Position numbers and translations under genes: made by a program. Shown here one piece after another: positions 7,899 through 16,501 of a stretch of 52,067 nucleotides of DNA. Every line of letters starts with the position of its first letter. Positions within the stretch are counted from its first letter, which is position 1. Origin of the DNA: a virus; IMG/VR virus record IMGVR_UViG_3300037245_001762, positions 1 through 52,067 of that record; one strand, given 5' to 3'. The notes beneath the pieces are model-generated. The model saw only the letters and a program-made list of their open reading frames with translations, had not been told where the DNA came from and searched no databases.

Positions 7899-8774
7899 TT
7901 ACTTTGCTACCCAACCTAGAATAGTACAGATGTATAGATCAGTGGTTGTATTGTCTACTTTCATTCTACCAATTTCATCTATACCATCACAGTCTACTAA
8001 TGGTGGTGTGCCTGAACTTGTGTCAAGTTGAATGTAACCTGATACCTGTAATGCAGAGTTTGGGGTTGATATTCCAAAGCCTATATTTCCATTATTACCA
8101 TATATTGTTGCTTCAAACTCTGGATTTGATTCATTATTTGTATTTGGAGAGTTTGTAAACCGAATTGATGTGGGATCATCTTTATCATATAATATTAGAC
8201 TTGCTCCATGGTCAATATATCCAGTTGATATCCTACCATAATCACCACCATGTCCAACACTGAATCCATCATTAATTGGTACATTAACATGTAGTGTATA
8301 TTCTGGAGTTGTAATTCCGATACCAACATTACCGTTTTTGAGTACAGTTAATGCGTTATGACGACTGTTGTAATTATCACCGTTACCAATTACAAACAGT
8401 GTGTCTGTATCAATCCAATTATTATTATTATAATCATCAGATATTTCATTATATTGCCCTAACACAACTGAGGAGTATGATTGTGCTACCGTACCATGAC
8501 CAAAGACAACTGATCCATCACCACTGGCAACAGTTGAATGACCAAAAGATGCGGAGTCTTTTCCATAGGCCGAAGTGCGGGAATTAAAACTTGTGGATGC
8601 ATAACCATCGGCTAGTGTGAGATAACCAAAAGCAGAAGCATCATGACCTGTTGCAATAGTGGTGGAATCATTATGTTTCTCTGAATCATCAGATGCAAAG
8701 GCAGAGGATGTTGTTAATATAATTGTAAATACTAAAGCTGTTACTATTAATGCTATTTTATTTTTTGTTGTCAT
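7899..8774 (-). CDS. Secreted YadA-head-like / tail-fibre-like protein (291 aa)
   Basis: ATG 8774 is chosen over the upstream one at 8828 because it gives a clean signal peptide of about 27 residues ending AFA/SDDSEK and because a TTTATATTA box sits about 27 nt before it. Residues about 40-115 are repeats of the form A-x-G-x-x-S-x-A-x-G (for example SFGHSTVASGDGS), as in trimeric YadA-type heads. Then come two fibre motifs, NGNVGIGITTPEYTLHV and NGNIGFGISTPNSALQV, common in phage fibres and secreted adhesins. Presumably a trimeric surface adhesin. The signal peptide implies export by the host before or without virion assembly. Confidence 0.75.
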   Translation of the reverse strand: MTTKNKIALIVTALVFTIILTTSSAFASDDSEKHNDSTTIATGHDASAFGYLTLADGYASTSFNSRTSAYGKDSASFGHSTVASGDGSVVFGHGTVAQSYSSVVLGQYNEISDDYNNNNWIDTDTLFVIGNGDNYNSRHNALTVLKNGNVGIGITTPEYTLHVNVPINDGFSVGHGGDYGRISTGYIDHGASLILYDKDDPTSIRFTNSPNTNNESNPEFEATIYGNNGNIGFGISTPNSALQVSGYIQLDTSSGTPPLVDCDGIDEIGRMKVDNTTTDLYICTILGWVAK

Positions 8775-8873
8775 TCGTGAATATGTGTTATACGTGTAAT
8801 ATAAACGTTTATACACATCATTGGTCATGTTATATATGATACCACATTACTGCAAGGTATTCCTATAGTCATT

Positions 8874-9014
8874 TTAGTTACAACCCTTACAAAATATAGT
8901 TAATGATTCACCTTCATCAGTATAGTAGAACTCATTTTCTTTAATTTCTCTACCACATACATGACATTCTAAAATCTCAGAAATCCACCCATTCATTTTA
9001 GAATCTCTAACCAT
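8874..9014 (-). CDS. Small zinc-ribbon protein (46 aa)
   Basis: ATG at 9014 overlaps the stop of the upstream gene. The product has CHVC (17-20) and CKGC (42-45) around an acidic beta hairpin, a minimal zinc ribbon. Too short for a specific function; one of many such mini-proteins in this genome. Confidence 0.6.
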   Translation of the reverse strand: MVRDSKMNGWISEILECHVCGREIKENEFYYTDEGESLTIFCKGCN

Positions 9015-9345
9015 GATTCATGAGACTCCTTAGATTCCTCAATCCTTTTGATGTTTTTTGTCTGAAATGAATACTCCTAATGTCACTCCACAGAAATTGA
9101 TTATCTAAAAACCATTCACCTGGACTGTCTAGGTATAATTTTATTTTTTCAATCTCATCTTGTTTAGTCTTACATTCTCTTTGTGCTAATTCAGGTATAT
9201 CTTTCCAACCATGTTTAACTACCATATGTTTTCTAATGGATTGAGAATTATTAAATACCTCACCCCTACATACATTTCCAGTATTAGACCAATCCAAATC
9301 TAAATGACATATTAGAATAGATTTTGGAGAAAGACGTTCTTTCAT
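9007..9345 (-). CDS. Possible zinc-finger DNA-binding protein (112 aa)
   Basis: The N-terminal half has two Cys (about 13 and 26) followed by a helix with 'IRKHMVVKHGW', reminiscent of a C2H2 finger with longer spacing. The remainder is basic and helical. Translationally coupled to the zinc ribbon gene 8874-9014. A regulatory role is inferred; the finger spacing is unusual. Confidence 0.55.
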   Translation of the reverse strand: MKERLSPKSILICHLDLDWSNTGNVCRGEVFNNSQSIRKHMVVKHGWKDIPELAQRECKTKQDEIEKIKLYLDSPGEWFLDNQFLWSDIRSIHFRQKTSKGLRNLRSLMNHG

Positions 9346-9482
9346 TTTTGAACCTCAAAAAAGTGAAGATATAAAAAAGTCATTATTAGATATTTTTTAT
9401 AAAGAGACAATATTTAAACCTTACTCAATATGGATAAAGTGTCTTTTATCGGTTAAGAAAAAAAAGAAAAGAGTGTTGCTCG

Positions 9483-9824
9483 CTAATCAAGCACTCTCTT
9501 AATTTGGTTTTCAAGTACATCCCATTCTCTTTCTTGAAGAATGGCATAAGTGCCTTTGGGAATAACTTGTGTTGCATGTTCTTGATGTACGAGTTTTGTA
9601 TCTTGTGGTACCTCAACGTATTTCTGTATTGAGACAAACTCGTCTCTCACAGGAATAGTATCGTTTTCTGTTGGTTCATACACTAGAACTTGTCCGTTAA
9701 ACGTATGATGATGTCCAGTTTGTTCACCATACATGACGGTTTTTGTATCTAAGAGTTTTGCAGATTTGGGAATTGATTTAATTTCCCTAGGATCCACATC
9801 TCCCTGTATTGTTAAGAAAGTCAT
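9483..9824 (-). CDS. Small GHHH-motif partner protein of DUF6745 (113 aa)
   Basis: Pattern: 'GDVDPREI..IPKSAKLL' at the N-terminus, 'GEQTGHHHTFNG' in the middle, then 'LVHQEHATQVIPKGTYAILQEREWD' before a C-terminal 'RRV.D'-like end. From memory of bacterial genomes this small protein is commonly seen next to DUF6745 genes, exactly as here (the DUF6745 gene is immediately upstream). The His cluster suggests metal binding in a cupin-like barrel. Function unknown. Confidence 0.7.
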   Translation of the reverse strand: MTFLTIQGDVDPREIKSIPKSAKLLDTKTVMYGEQTGHHHTFNGQVLVYEPTENDTIPVRDEFVSIQKYVEVPQDTKLVHQEHATQVIPKGTYAILQEREWDVLENQIKRVLD

Positions 9825-9861
9825 GATTGTAATAATTTCCTCATCTGAAATCTTTGAGTGA

Positions 9862-10962
9862 TCATATTTTTGCCTCTAAATGTTGTATAATTTCAAGGTT
9901 GTTATATTCTTCCTCACTCATATTATGCTTCCAAGCCATAGCATCACTAGCCGTCTTCAGGACTGGATTTACAAATGAAACACGTTTTTTCTTAGGATTA
10001 TCAATGTCTGGATATGTGAGAAATCTTAACTCTTCACCATCAAACTGTGTGGAGTATAATTCATTTCCAAATTTACCTTTATCAACAAGTGTTTTATCTA
10101 GTGTGTCTAGGATATTTTCAAAACCATAATGTTGTATTGCAACAAATCTCTGATCTACATTTTTTATAGTTAACAATTCTTTGGCACTTAGTTTTCTATT
10201 TACAACTTTACTCCATAATTCTTCTTCAAACACTACTCCACTAATTGCATAAAAACCATAACCTGATTTGAACTCTACGGCTTTCGACGTTATAGAGTGA
10301 AGTCTATTATTTTCATCTCTTTTTGTTTTAGGGCATTTTGATATTATACAAATATTTTCAAATACTATTAAATCCCATACTCCTTTTTTTAAAAATTCAA
10401 TTTGCTGGTTTGTTTTTTGTTTTAGTTTATCATCTACTTTTATCAATCCTGTTTTTAGATAAAAATCAATGTAAGCATAATACCAACTTCTCCACGATAG
10501 CCCACCTAATTGAGAAAAATGTGTTAACTGTTGGCTGTAAATCTGGCTGTCAATCTGGCTGCGAATCTGGCTGTCAATCTGGCTGCGAATCTGGCTGTAA
10601 ATCTGGCTGTCAATCTGGATGCGAATCTGGCTGTAAATCTGGCTGCGAATCTGGATGCCAATCTGGCTGTCAATCTGGCTGCCAATCTGGCTGCCAATCT
10701 GGCTGCCAATCTGGCTGCGAATCTGGCTGCCAATCTGGCTACCTTTTTTGTTTGATAAAATATTAGCAAGATATTGACATTGTAAAGGATCATCAAGAAT
10801 GACAATAGTTGGTTTTTTTCTATTATCTAATGTGTATAGTTGCTCCACACCTTTTTCTACATCTTTGATGGTGATGTCTCTTTGAGTTTGACATATTTGA
10901 AGCCACCCATCTCTCGTTTTTGTGATTTCAAGTTTTTGGGATTCTGTTAGGTATGTAATCAT
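9862..10962 (-). CDS. DUF6745 protein with SQIx tetrapeptide repeats (366 aa)
   Basis: Three parts: an N-terminal segment (1-72) with DDPLQCQYLANIL; a repeat tract (about 75-145) of 17 tandem S-Q-I-x tetrapeptides; and a C-terminal domain (about 150-366) with 'FENICIISKCPK', 'RLHSITSKAVEF', 'GYGFYAISGVVF' and 'RFVAIQHYGFENIL', matching my recollection of DUF6745, whose bacterial members often carry DQVxDQV-type repeats in the same place. Biochemical role unknown. It pairs with the GHHH protein downstream. The repeats should form a helical or coiled rod. Confidence 0.75.
   Translation of the reverse strand: MITYLTESQKLEITKTRDGWLQICQTQRDITIKDVEKGVEQLYTLDNRKKPTIVILDDPLQCQYLANILSNKKGSQIGSQIRSQIGSQIGSQIGSQIDSQIGIQIRSQIYSQIRIQIDSQIYSQIRSQIDSQIRSQIDSQIYSQQLTHFSQLGGLSWRSWYYAYIDFYLKTGLIKVDDKLKQKTNQQIEFLKKGVWDLIVFENICIISKCPKTKRDENNRLHSITSKAVEFKSGYGFYAISGVVFEEELWSKVVNRKLSAKELLTIKNVDQRFVAIQHYGFENILDTLDKTLVDKGKFGNELYSTQFDGEELRFLTYPDIDNPKKKRVSFVNPVLKTASDAMAWKHNMSEEEYNNLEIIQHLEAKI
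10528..10740 (-). repeat. 12-bp tandem repeat (about 17 units) encoding SQIx
   Basis: Near-perfect 12-bp units (CAG ATT nGC AGC type) within the DUF6745 gene. Because the unit is a multiple of three and lacks stops, several other reading frames are also open here and are shadows. Units vary mainly at the fourth codon (Gly, Arg, Asp, Tyr). Such repeats expand and contract easily. Confidence 0.9.
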
Positions 10963-11081
10963 GATATAATAACCACCAGTTATATATATATGTGTATCTA
11001 TAGATGAACTGTATATAGTGTTTTCATATATATCACATTCCAGGTAATGATTGTGTTACCATAGTATGTTTAAGTCTTTTT

Positions 11082-11399
11082 TCATAATAAAACATAGTCG
11101 TTGTGTGTTAACCACACTCTTTCATCATGTGTTAGTGGTGGGTTTACAAATATATCATAATATCTCTCTGCATCCTTACGTCTTAGTGCAATTCTCATAA
11201 AATAAACACCATGACGACTTTGATTAAATATAATAATTTTAGTGTTCTCCACATGATAAATATAACTGGTTCGTTTGTTACGTCTAGATTCTTGTATTGA
11301 TACTAGCCTAACCCTGTTACCGTTAATTTTTTTAACCTGTCTATTATATGTATTCCTGTCAGCTAAGAACATCATTTTATTTGGATCTACTCTTGCCAT
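11082..11399 (-). CDS. Hypothetical basic protein (105 aa)
   Basis: ATG 11399 is chosen because it follows the stop of the upstream membrane-protein gene by one base; an upstream in-frame start would overlap that gene by about 50 nt. Very basic N-terminal half (NRQVKKINGNRVRLVSIQES, RRNKRTSY), beta-rich, ending DERVWLTHNDYVLL. No family recognised. Confidence 0.5.
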   Translation of the reverse strand: MARVDPNKMMFLADRNTYNRQVKKINGNRVRLVSIQESRRNKRTSYIYHVENTKIIIFNQSRHGVYFMRIALRRKDAERYYDIFVNPPLTHDERVWLTHNDYVLL

Positions 11400-11400
11400 G

Positions 11401-11886
11401 TTATACTCCACGTTCTGGAGGAAGATCACTGGGTACGTTTTCCCTGTCAATGTCTTCCAATTCTATGTCATCATTTGTTTTCTTGCTGTATGGTGCTAGT
11501 ATGATTTTGTGTATTGAAACTACTATTACAAAGTTAATTGATGCTTGTGCAAGAAATTCAGATACACTAGACACATGAATTACTGTGTTGTCATCCATAG
11601 CTACATACATGAATGCACCTACTCCTATGATAACACCCAATAGTGTGGTTTTTCCCACCTTAACCCAATCAACAGATACATCCTCACCAGATAATGATTT
11701 TGCTATTTTACTAATATAACCAGTTGTGGTATAATACATACCGGCTGCTATAAATGTGGAAAATCCCAAAATTTGACTCAATAATGTGTAATCTGTGGTG
11801 GACTCACCCTGAGCATAAACATGTGATACACCTACACTAGACAAAAATATAATAAACCCTATTAATATAGTTTTCTTAAGATTCAA
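11401..11886 (-). CDS. Membrane protein with signal peptide and three TM helices (161 aa)
   Basis: A signal peptide (1-25, ending VYA/QGES) is followed by hydrophobic helices at about 36-57, 78-98 and 110-132, and an acidic cytoplasmic-looking tail (DDIELEDIDRENVPSDLPPE). Such small polytopic proteins next to fibre genes are often holin or host-membrane modifiers; there is no specific match. It forms a tandem with 11082-11399. Confidence 0.6.
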   Translation of the reverse strand: MNLKKTILIGFIIFLSSVGVSHVYAQGESTTDYTLLSQILGFSTFIAAGMYYTTTGYISKIAKSLSGEDVSVDWVKVGKTTLLGVIIGVGAFMYVAMDDNTVIHVSSVSEFLAQASINFVIVVSIHKIILAPYSKKTNDDIELEDIDRENVPSDLPPERGV

Positions 11887-12125
11887 TAATATTTGTATTA
11901 TCTCATATTATTTAAAGTTTTTTGATAGTTCCTGTCCAAGAATTGGTGCACATATAACTATGGAATGATATTAAAATATTGGCAATTAAGCTCTTCATGA
12001 GAGCACTACTATATTTTTAGTTATCTACAGAATCAAAGATATCACATAAATTATACCAGTGACAACGTGATTTTTTACCACTAGAATATTTGACATCCAT
12101 TTTCTGGAGTCTCTTTTTTATGGTA

Positions 12126-12338
12126 TTAAGAATTTCCATACTCATTTAGGATCTTCCCCATTTGTGGAAATGCAACAACCAATCCTGATAGTATTGGCCA
12201 AATAAACATTTCAATTAAACCAAAAATTAGTATCTCGGTAGAAATTACATGTACTGGAATTATTACAACCATACCCGAAGAATAACCTAAAATGAAACTG
12301 GCTAAAATTTTTGCTCCTCTTTTTTTCCAGTTTATCAT
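12126..12338 (-). CDS. Small two-TM membrane protein, holin-like (70 aa)
   Basis: Basic N-terminus (MINWKKRGAK), then two hydrophobic helices (about 10-30 and 36-58) separated by a short loop and a short hydrophilic tail, the size and topology of class II holins. It lies downstream of the adhesin block and upstream of another membrane protein. Holin function is inference; no lysis enzyme gene is recognised nearby. Confidence 0.5.
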   Translation of the reverse strand: MINWKKRGAKILASFILGYSSGMVVIIPVHVISTEILIFGLIEMFIWPILSGLVVAFPQMGKILNEYGNS

Positions 12339-12370
12339 TTAGATTCTCCATATATTTGATCTAGTCATTA

Positions 12371-13873
12371 TCACAGACTAACCTTTAGACTTACTTGTGA
12401 TATGAGAATAGTTGCAGCCGTACTATCATAGTTCTTCACTGCTATTTGTAATGTATCAGTTGTAGTTAGTTCTATACCATTAGTTCTTGATATTTGAACC
12501 TTTCCAGCGTTTACTGTATGTGGTGGATTAAAGCCAATCTCAGTACCATTTTTTAATAATACTATTCCTATATCTAGAGAACCACCACCACTTTTTTCTA
12601 TTGTTGCACCATACTCTATAGAATATCGTCTTGTTTTAACAGCATTACAAATTACTTGCCCTTCATTTGATACACCCTCAATAAATCTCTCTAAGCCACT
12701 AAATGCCCAACTAGCACTAGTAATCACCTCAAAGGCATCCTGAGCTAGAGATGAACTGCTAACTTCAGCACCAAAAATCTCTAGTCCTGTTTCTGCTGTC
12801 CACATACTATCATCTACTCCTTCGTTGTTTTCTGCCAATACTTGTGGGTCAGTTTGGTCTCTACTAGATGCATTAAAGAAACCACTTTGATCACCATCAA
12901 ATACTGCTGCTATCAGAAATTGGGCAGATGCACCTGTTGTTGTTATAACAAAGTTACCATTATAATTAGATGAGGCAAACCCAAGTAATTCGACACATTG
13001 ACCATCAATTAGATTATGTGGCCCTGTAGATGTGACCTCAACTATTCCTGGACTAAAATCTATCATAGAATTAGTTGCTTGGTCAGGTAATACTTTGAAG
13101 AGATCTCCTGGTTGTGCATCTGAATCTCTTACTGTAAATATACTTCCATCAGGAGAACATTTTCCAAAATCTAATAATGAATCACCTGCGGAATATCCAA
13201 ATGTTCTAAGTGTATTTATAGTGATATTTGGAGGAAAATTACCTGTAATAACAGTAAGTAATGTTAGACCTGTTGCGGTAGATTGGTTACCAGCACTATT
13301 AATTATTGCACCACCTAAAGTATTTCGTGTTATAAGACCATTATTGAGAAAAGCAAAAGCACAATCTCTAAAACGATAAAATGGTATATCTATTGTTCCC
13401 AGTGAATCAAAAGCAGCAAAGATGGTATAATCTACTTCAATAATATTAGTACCTAATATATCAAATACAGAATTTGTTCCATTACCTGCGAGGGTAATTC
13501 TACTTGATACAATATTGAAAATTGCATTTATTGGATTTAGGTTTTGAAATAGTGCTCCTGCCCCTGTATATGTTAATACAGTATTTGGAACTGGTGAAAA
13601 GATTTGTAAAGTTGAACCTAAACCAATCTTGAAGGGTTTTGTGAGAGTGAAGGATTTACCAATAACTACTCCTATGTTATCTCCATCTAGAATTTCTATA
13701 TTTGAACCTAGTTCTAATTCTAGTTGTGCTTGGTCTAGTGCATAAATAAGATCTGGTGGCTGAAGTGGAATTGAGCCTTTGAATGTAACACCATCTTGAT
13801 TAAATGGTGCAACTGCTGTTCTTTTTCTTAAAAGTTCCCCGTTAAGTAGTTGATCTATTGTAATTTCTGCCAT
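12371..13873 (-). CDS. Virion adhesin / tail fibre, beta-rich (500 aa)
   Basis: N-terminal 1-60 contains 'TIDQLLNGELLRKRTAVAPFNQ', a short attachment-like segment. Residues 75-230 have right-handed beta-helix character (short hydrophobic turns with Asn/Gly). The last 120 residues form a predicted beta-sandwich (GGGSLDIGIVLLKNGTEIGF). It starts at the base where the LamG protein stops (shared base at 13873), so the two are co-translated. Likely a receptor-binding fibre or baseplate-attached tailspike; no catalytic motif seen. Confidence 0.6.
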   Translation of the reverse strand: MAEITIDQLLNGELLRKRTAVAPFNQDGVTFKGSIPLQPPDLIYALDQAQLELELGSNIEILDGDNIGVVIGKSFTLTKPFKIGLGSTLQIFSPVPNTVLTYTGAGALFQNLNPINAIFNIVSSRITLAGNGTNSVFDILGTNIIEVDYTIFAAFDSLGTIDIPFYRFRDCAFAFLNNGLITRNTLGGAIINSAGNQSTATGLTLLTVITGNFPPNITINTLRTFGYSAGDSLLDFGKCSPDGSIFTVRDSDAQPGDLFKVLPDQATNSMIDFSPGIVEVTSTGPHNLIDGQCVELLGFASSNYNGNFVITTTGASAQFLIAAVFDGDQSGFFNASSRDQTDPQVLAENNEGVDDSMWTAETGLEIFGAEVSSSSLAQDAFEVITSASWAFSGLERFIEGVSNEGQVICNAVKTRRYSIEYGATIEKSGGGSLDIGIVLLKNGTEIGFNPPHTVNAGKVQISRTNGIELTTTDTLQIAVKNYDSTAATILISQVSLKVSL

Positions 13874-16053
13874 TAGTTTCCCACCGCCACAAGCCTATTT
13901 CCTAAATTATCTACAAGGAAATTTTTCTCACCGTTTTCTAGTAATGGAGTCTTAAACCAATATGCATCATTATCATTTTGATTGTTAAATGTTGTAGCAA
14001 CATAATCTGCACTTCTAAATTTATTTGAGAACTTAACCTCATCTAGTATTCCATCAAGTGACATAATACTCTGAAACCCACCAGCTAAACTATCTTGGTC
14101 TTGAGCATAAACCAATGCACCGCCATCTGTAAAAGATACTCCCTGTTGATGTATTGTCTCAAATACATTAACACCATCAAGATATACAATTAATTTACCA
14201 TCTGATGAACGCCATGTAATTACAAGATGATGAAGAATATTATCATCAAGTGCAAGACCAGTATCTACAGATACACCAGTGATATACACAAGTAGTGATG
14301 ATGGTTGAATTACAAGAAAATGATTAAATCCAGCACCACCCATACCTGGAACACCATATGAGATTAATCCTGATGCACCCTTACTAGTTTTAAACCAAAA
14401 CTCACAGGTTAATTCAGTTGTTGGGAATCCTGTATATGGATTTCTTATTGAATAATCATCAACTGTTCCATCGTACTGTTGAGCATTTCCTATTACACCT
14501 GGCACTGGTATTAGTGCAGAGCCAAAGTTGGTCATGTTTTGTGCGTTACCTGTAGAATCGTCTGCGTTATTTTGTAAGTTATAAACTGACTTGTAGTTTA
14601 CATCATATACTGCTGGTGGGTTTTGACCATCTGTATCTGTTGATTTTCCAAATGTTAATTGTACAATCTGACCATCTTTAACCACACCCATCTTAAACAC
14701 AAGTATAATATCTGCTGATGTATCTAGGTTTATTGTAACATCTACACTTTCATAAGGTAATGGATTTCCTGCAAAGTCAAATACTCTAATATCAAAACCA
14801 GATGCTTGTTGTAATATTCCAATTCCTAGAGTATCTGTAATTACTAGAGGTATGTTTGTTTGTATTGGGACTTGTTCTTCTAATCCTATAGAAAAAAATG
14901 CATCATCATCATTTTGATTGTTATATACTGTCTTCATCCAGTCAGGCGATACAGCACCATTTATCATATTAAATTCATCAAGGCTACCATCAAGTTGTAT
15001 TGGTGCATTTCTATCATCACCTATTTGTAGTCTTGACCCAGCAGATGTTGGTTTTGGGTTGATTGTTGTTGTAAAGGATAATTCACCATCCATATACATT
15101 TCTAAGGTGGTAATATCTCGAACGACAAAACCAACTAGATGGTCTTCATTTATTGAAAGAGTCATTCCTGAGGCTATATTTGGGTCATCAGGAAAGAAAA
15201 GATCTAATTCACCATCTAATACTGAAAAATGCCAGTCCTCATTTCCCGCACCACCAGGATTGAACCATTTTGATGCAATTAAATGAAAAGCATTGCTAGT
15301 TTGTATGTTTATCCAACAGTAAACAGCAATATTAGTAGTGTCTAGTGATGGGTTGGCAGGTGTGAAATAAACATCTGTTAGCCCAAAAAATTTAGCGGCT
15401 CCAATTTTTCCTGCTGTATTTTCGGGACCACCGCCAACAATACCATCATTACCATTTGATGTGCTGTCTATGATGTTTCCTGACTGTTGATTCATGTGTT
15501 GGTTTACAACAAAATTATTACTCCAAACAGCGTTTTTATCTTGTTCATCTACTGCCAAAGGATTATCATAGTATATGAAAATATCATCGGCATCGCTAAT
15601 AGTTGGCATTTTTACCGTAGCAATTATCTTACCAGTTAAAGTATCAAATTCTTCAATTTCGTACTTTAGCTGTATATTATCTAATTTTGTGAATCTTAAT
15701 TCTTCTTCTGTGAATCCAATTAAACTAGGGATTGTTCTATTTATCTTTGTAGGAAAATCGTTTTGTGTTGATGGTACCTTCCCTACATTAATGGTTAATT
15801 GGACTCTTTTTTGCCACAAAAGATTAAACCAATCTACATTTTGTGATGTAGATGGGACTTGACCTCTTCTTATTTGATAAAATTTATAAAATTGATATGT
15901 ATCATCTGCTATTGGTGGGAATAGTGCTAGAAGTTGTTTGCCTGTTATAGGTGTTATACCTACTCCAAGCCCCTGTGGAGGCCAGTAGTTAGGTCTTAAT
16001 CTGTGTCTTAAAACTTGTAATTGTGATGTGCCTTGTGATGGAAAAAACACCAT
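13873..16053 (-). CDS. DUF2341 plus two LamG-like lectin domains: virion adhesin (726 aa)
   Basis: ATG 16053 overlaps the TAA of the upstream gene (TAATG). Numbered from an alternative in-frame start at 16083: a DUF2341-like region at about 80-180 ('LLWQKRVQLTIN', 'YEIEEFDTLTGKIIATVKMPTIS', 'IYYDNP'); a first concanavalin/LamG jelly roll at about 190-400 ('GNDGIVGGGPENTAGKIG... LDGSLDEFNM'); a linker beta domain; and a second LamG at about 480-710 ('LTCEFWFKTSKG', 'HHLVITWRSSDGKLIVYLDG', 'DGILDEVKFS'). LamG domains bind carbohydrates, so host-surface recognition is the likely role. Confidence 0.8.
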   Translation of the reverse strand: MVFFPSQGTSQLQVLRHRLRPNYWPPQGLGVGITPITGKQLLALFPPIADDTYQFYKFYQIRRGQVPSTSQNVDWFNLLWQKRVQLTINVGKVPSTQNDFPTKINRTIPSLIGFTEEELRFTKLDNIQLKYEIEEFDTLTGKIIATVKMPTISDADDIFIYYDNPLAVDEQDKNAVWSNNFVVNQHMNQQSGNIIDSTSNGNDGIVGGGPENTAGKIGAAKFFGLTDVYFTPANPSLDTTNIAVYCWINIQTSNAFHLIASKWFNPGGAGNEDWHFSVLDGELDLFFPDDPNIASGMTLSINEDHLVGFVVRDITTLEMYMDGELSFTTTINPKPTSAGSRLQIGDDRNAPIQLDGSLDEFNMINGAVSPDWMKTVYNNQNDDDAFFSIGLEEQVPIQTNIPLVITDTLGIGILQQASGFDIRVFDFAGNPLPYESVDVTINLDTSADIILVFKMGVVKDGQIVQLTFGKSTDTDGQNPPAVYDVNYKSVYNLQNNADDSTGNAQNMTNFGSALIPVPGVIGNAQQYDGTVDDYSIRNPYTGFPTTELTCEFWFKTSKGASGLISYGVPGMGGAGFNHFLVIQPSSLLVYITGVSVDTGLALDDNILHHLVITWRSSDGKLIVYLDGVNVFETIHQQGVSFTDGGALVYAQDQDSLAGGFQSIMSLDGILDEVKFSNKFRSADYVATTFNNQNDNDAYWFKTPLLENGEKNFLVDNLGNRLVAVGN

Positions 16054-16439
16054 TACTCTCTGTTCACCTGATCTATAAAGCACTCTGCATTAGCTGTCAC
16101 GGTGGAAAACTTTATGTTGAAAGTGGATGTGTTAATCACTCTGACATCAAAGGCAAATTCGGCATTAGCCGTTATAGCCACACCATTATTAACAGCCTTG
16201 AAAAATGTACCGTCAGTTGTGTATAAAATTATATCATCGGTAGCAACAGTTAACCATATTCTAATTCTTCCTACCTCACCATCATCTAACTCAACTGGAA
16301 TTACATCAGATGCAAACCAATTGGTTGTACTTTTTGATGTATTGGTAAAATTATCTAAAGGCTTTGAATCTGCCTGTAAATTAACCTGTTTAGCTTGATA
16401 ACCTGGCTGTTTACTAGGTACTGTAGGAGTAAGTGTCAT
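16053..16439 (-). CDS. Small virion structural protein (128 aa)
   Basis: All-beta, Thr/Asn/Ala-rich, without Cys clusters, first gene of the adhesin operon (16.4-12.4 kb) and overlapping the start of the LamG protein. Residues 55-120 form a compact strand pattern (RIRIWLTVATDDIILYTTDG). Probably a baseplate or fibre-connecting protein; family not recognised. Its promoter contains a perfect 18-bp palindrome over the TATA box. Confidence 0.55.
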   Translation of the reverse strand: MTLTPTVPSKQPGYQAKQVNLQADSKPLDNFTNTSKSTTNWFASDVIPVELDDGEVGRIRIWLTVATDDIILYTTDGTFFKAVNNGVAITANAEFAFDVRVINTSTFNIKFSTVTANAECFIDQVNRE

Positions 16440-16462
16440 ATATATGTTACTATTGAAAAAAC

Positions 16463-16480
16463 ATAGTATTTAAATACTAT
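16463..16480 (-). promoter_or_regulatory. Palindromic TATA-box promoter of the adhesin operon
   Basis: ATAGTATTTAAATACTAT is a perfect 18-bp palindrome whose centre is a TTTAAATA box about 30 nt upstream of ATG 16439, the right distance for a leaderless archaeal transcript. The symmetry could also serve as an operator. Confidence 0.55.
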
Positions 16481-16501
16481 ATACGTCAATATTACACAGA
16501 T

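Noticed and set aside
10528-10740. CRISPR-like array
   Set aside because: Units are 12 bp without spacers and are in phase with a coding frame, so this is a coding tandem repeat.
10338-10766. Plus-strand open frame with CQSGCESGC-like Cys repeats, resembling a metal-binding repeat protein
   Set aside because: It lies over the 12-bp tandem repeat of the DUF6745 gene; repeats with a length multiple of three keep several frames open. The minus frame continues into a recognised domain, the plus frame does not.
11989-12078. 27-aa minus frame (MDVKYSSGKKSR...) and a small GCTCT/AGAGC hairpin in the 11887-12125 gap
   Set aside because: No overlap with neighbours, no clear promoter and no recognisable motif; not enough to call a gene or a terminator.
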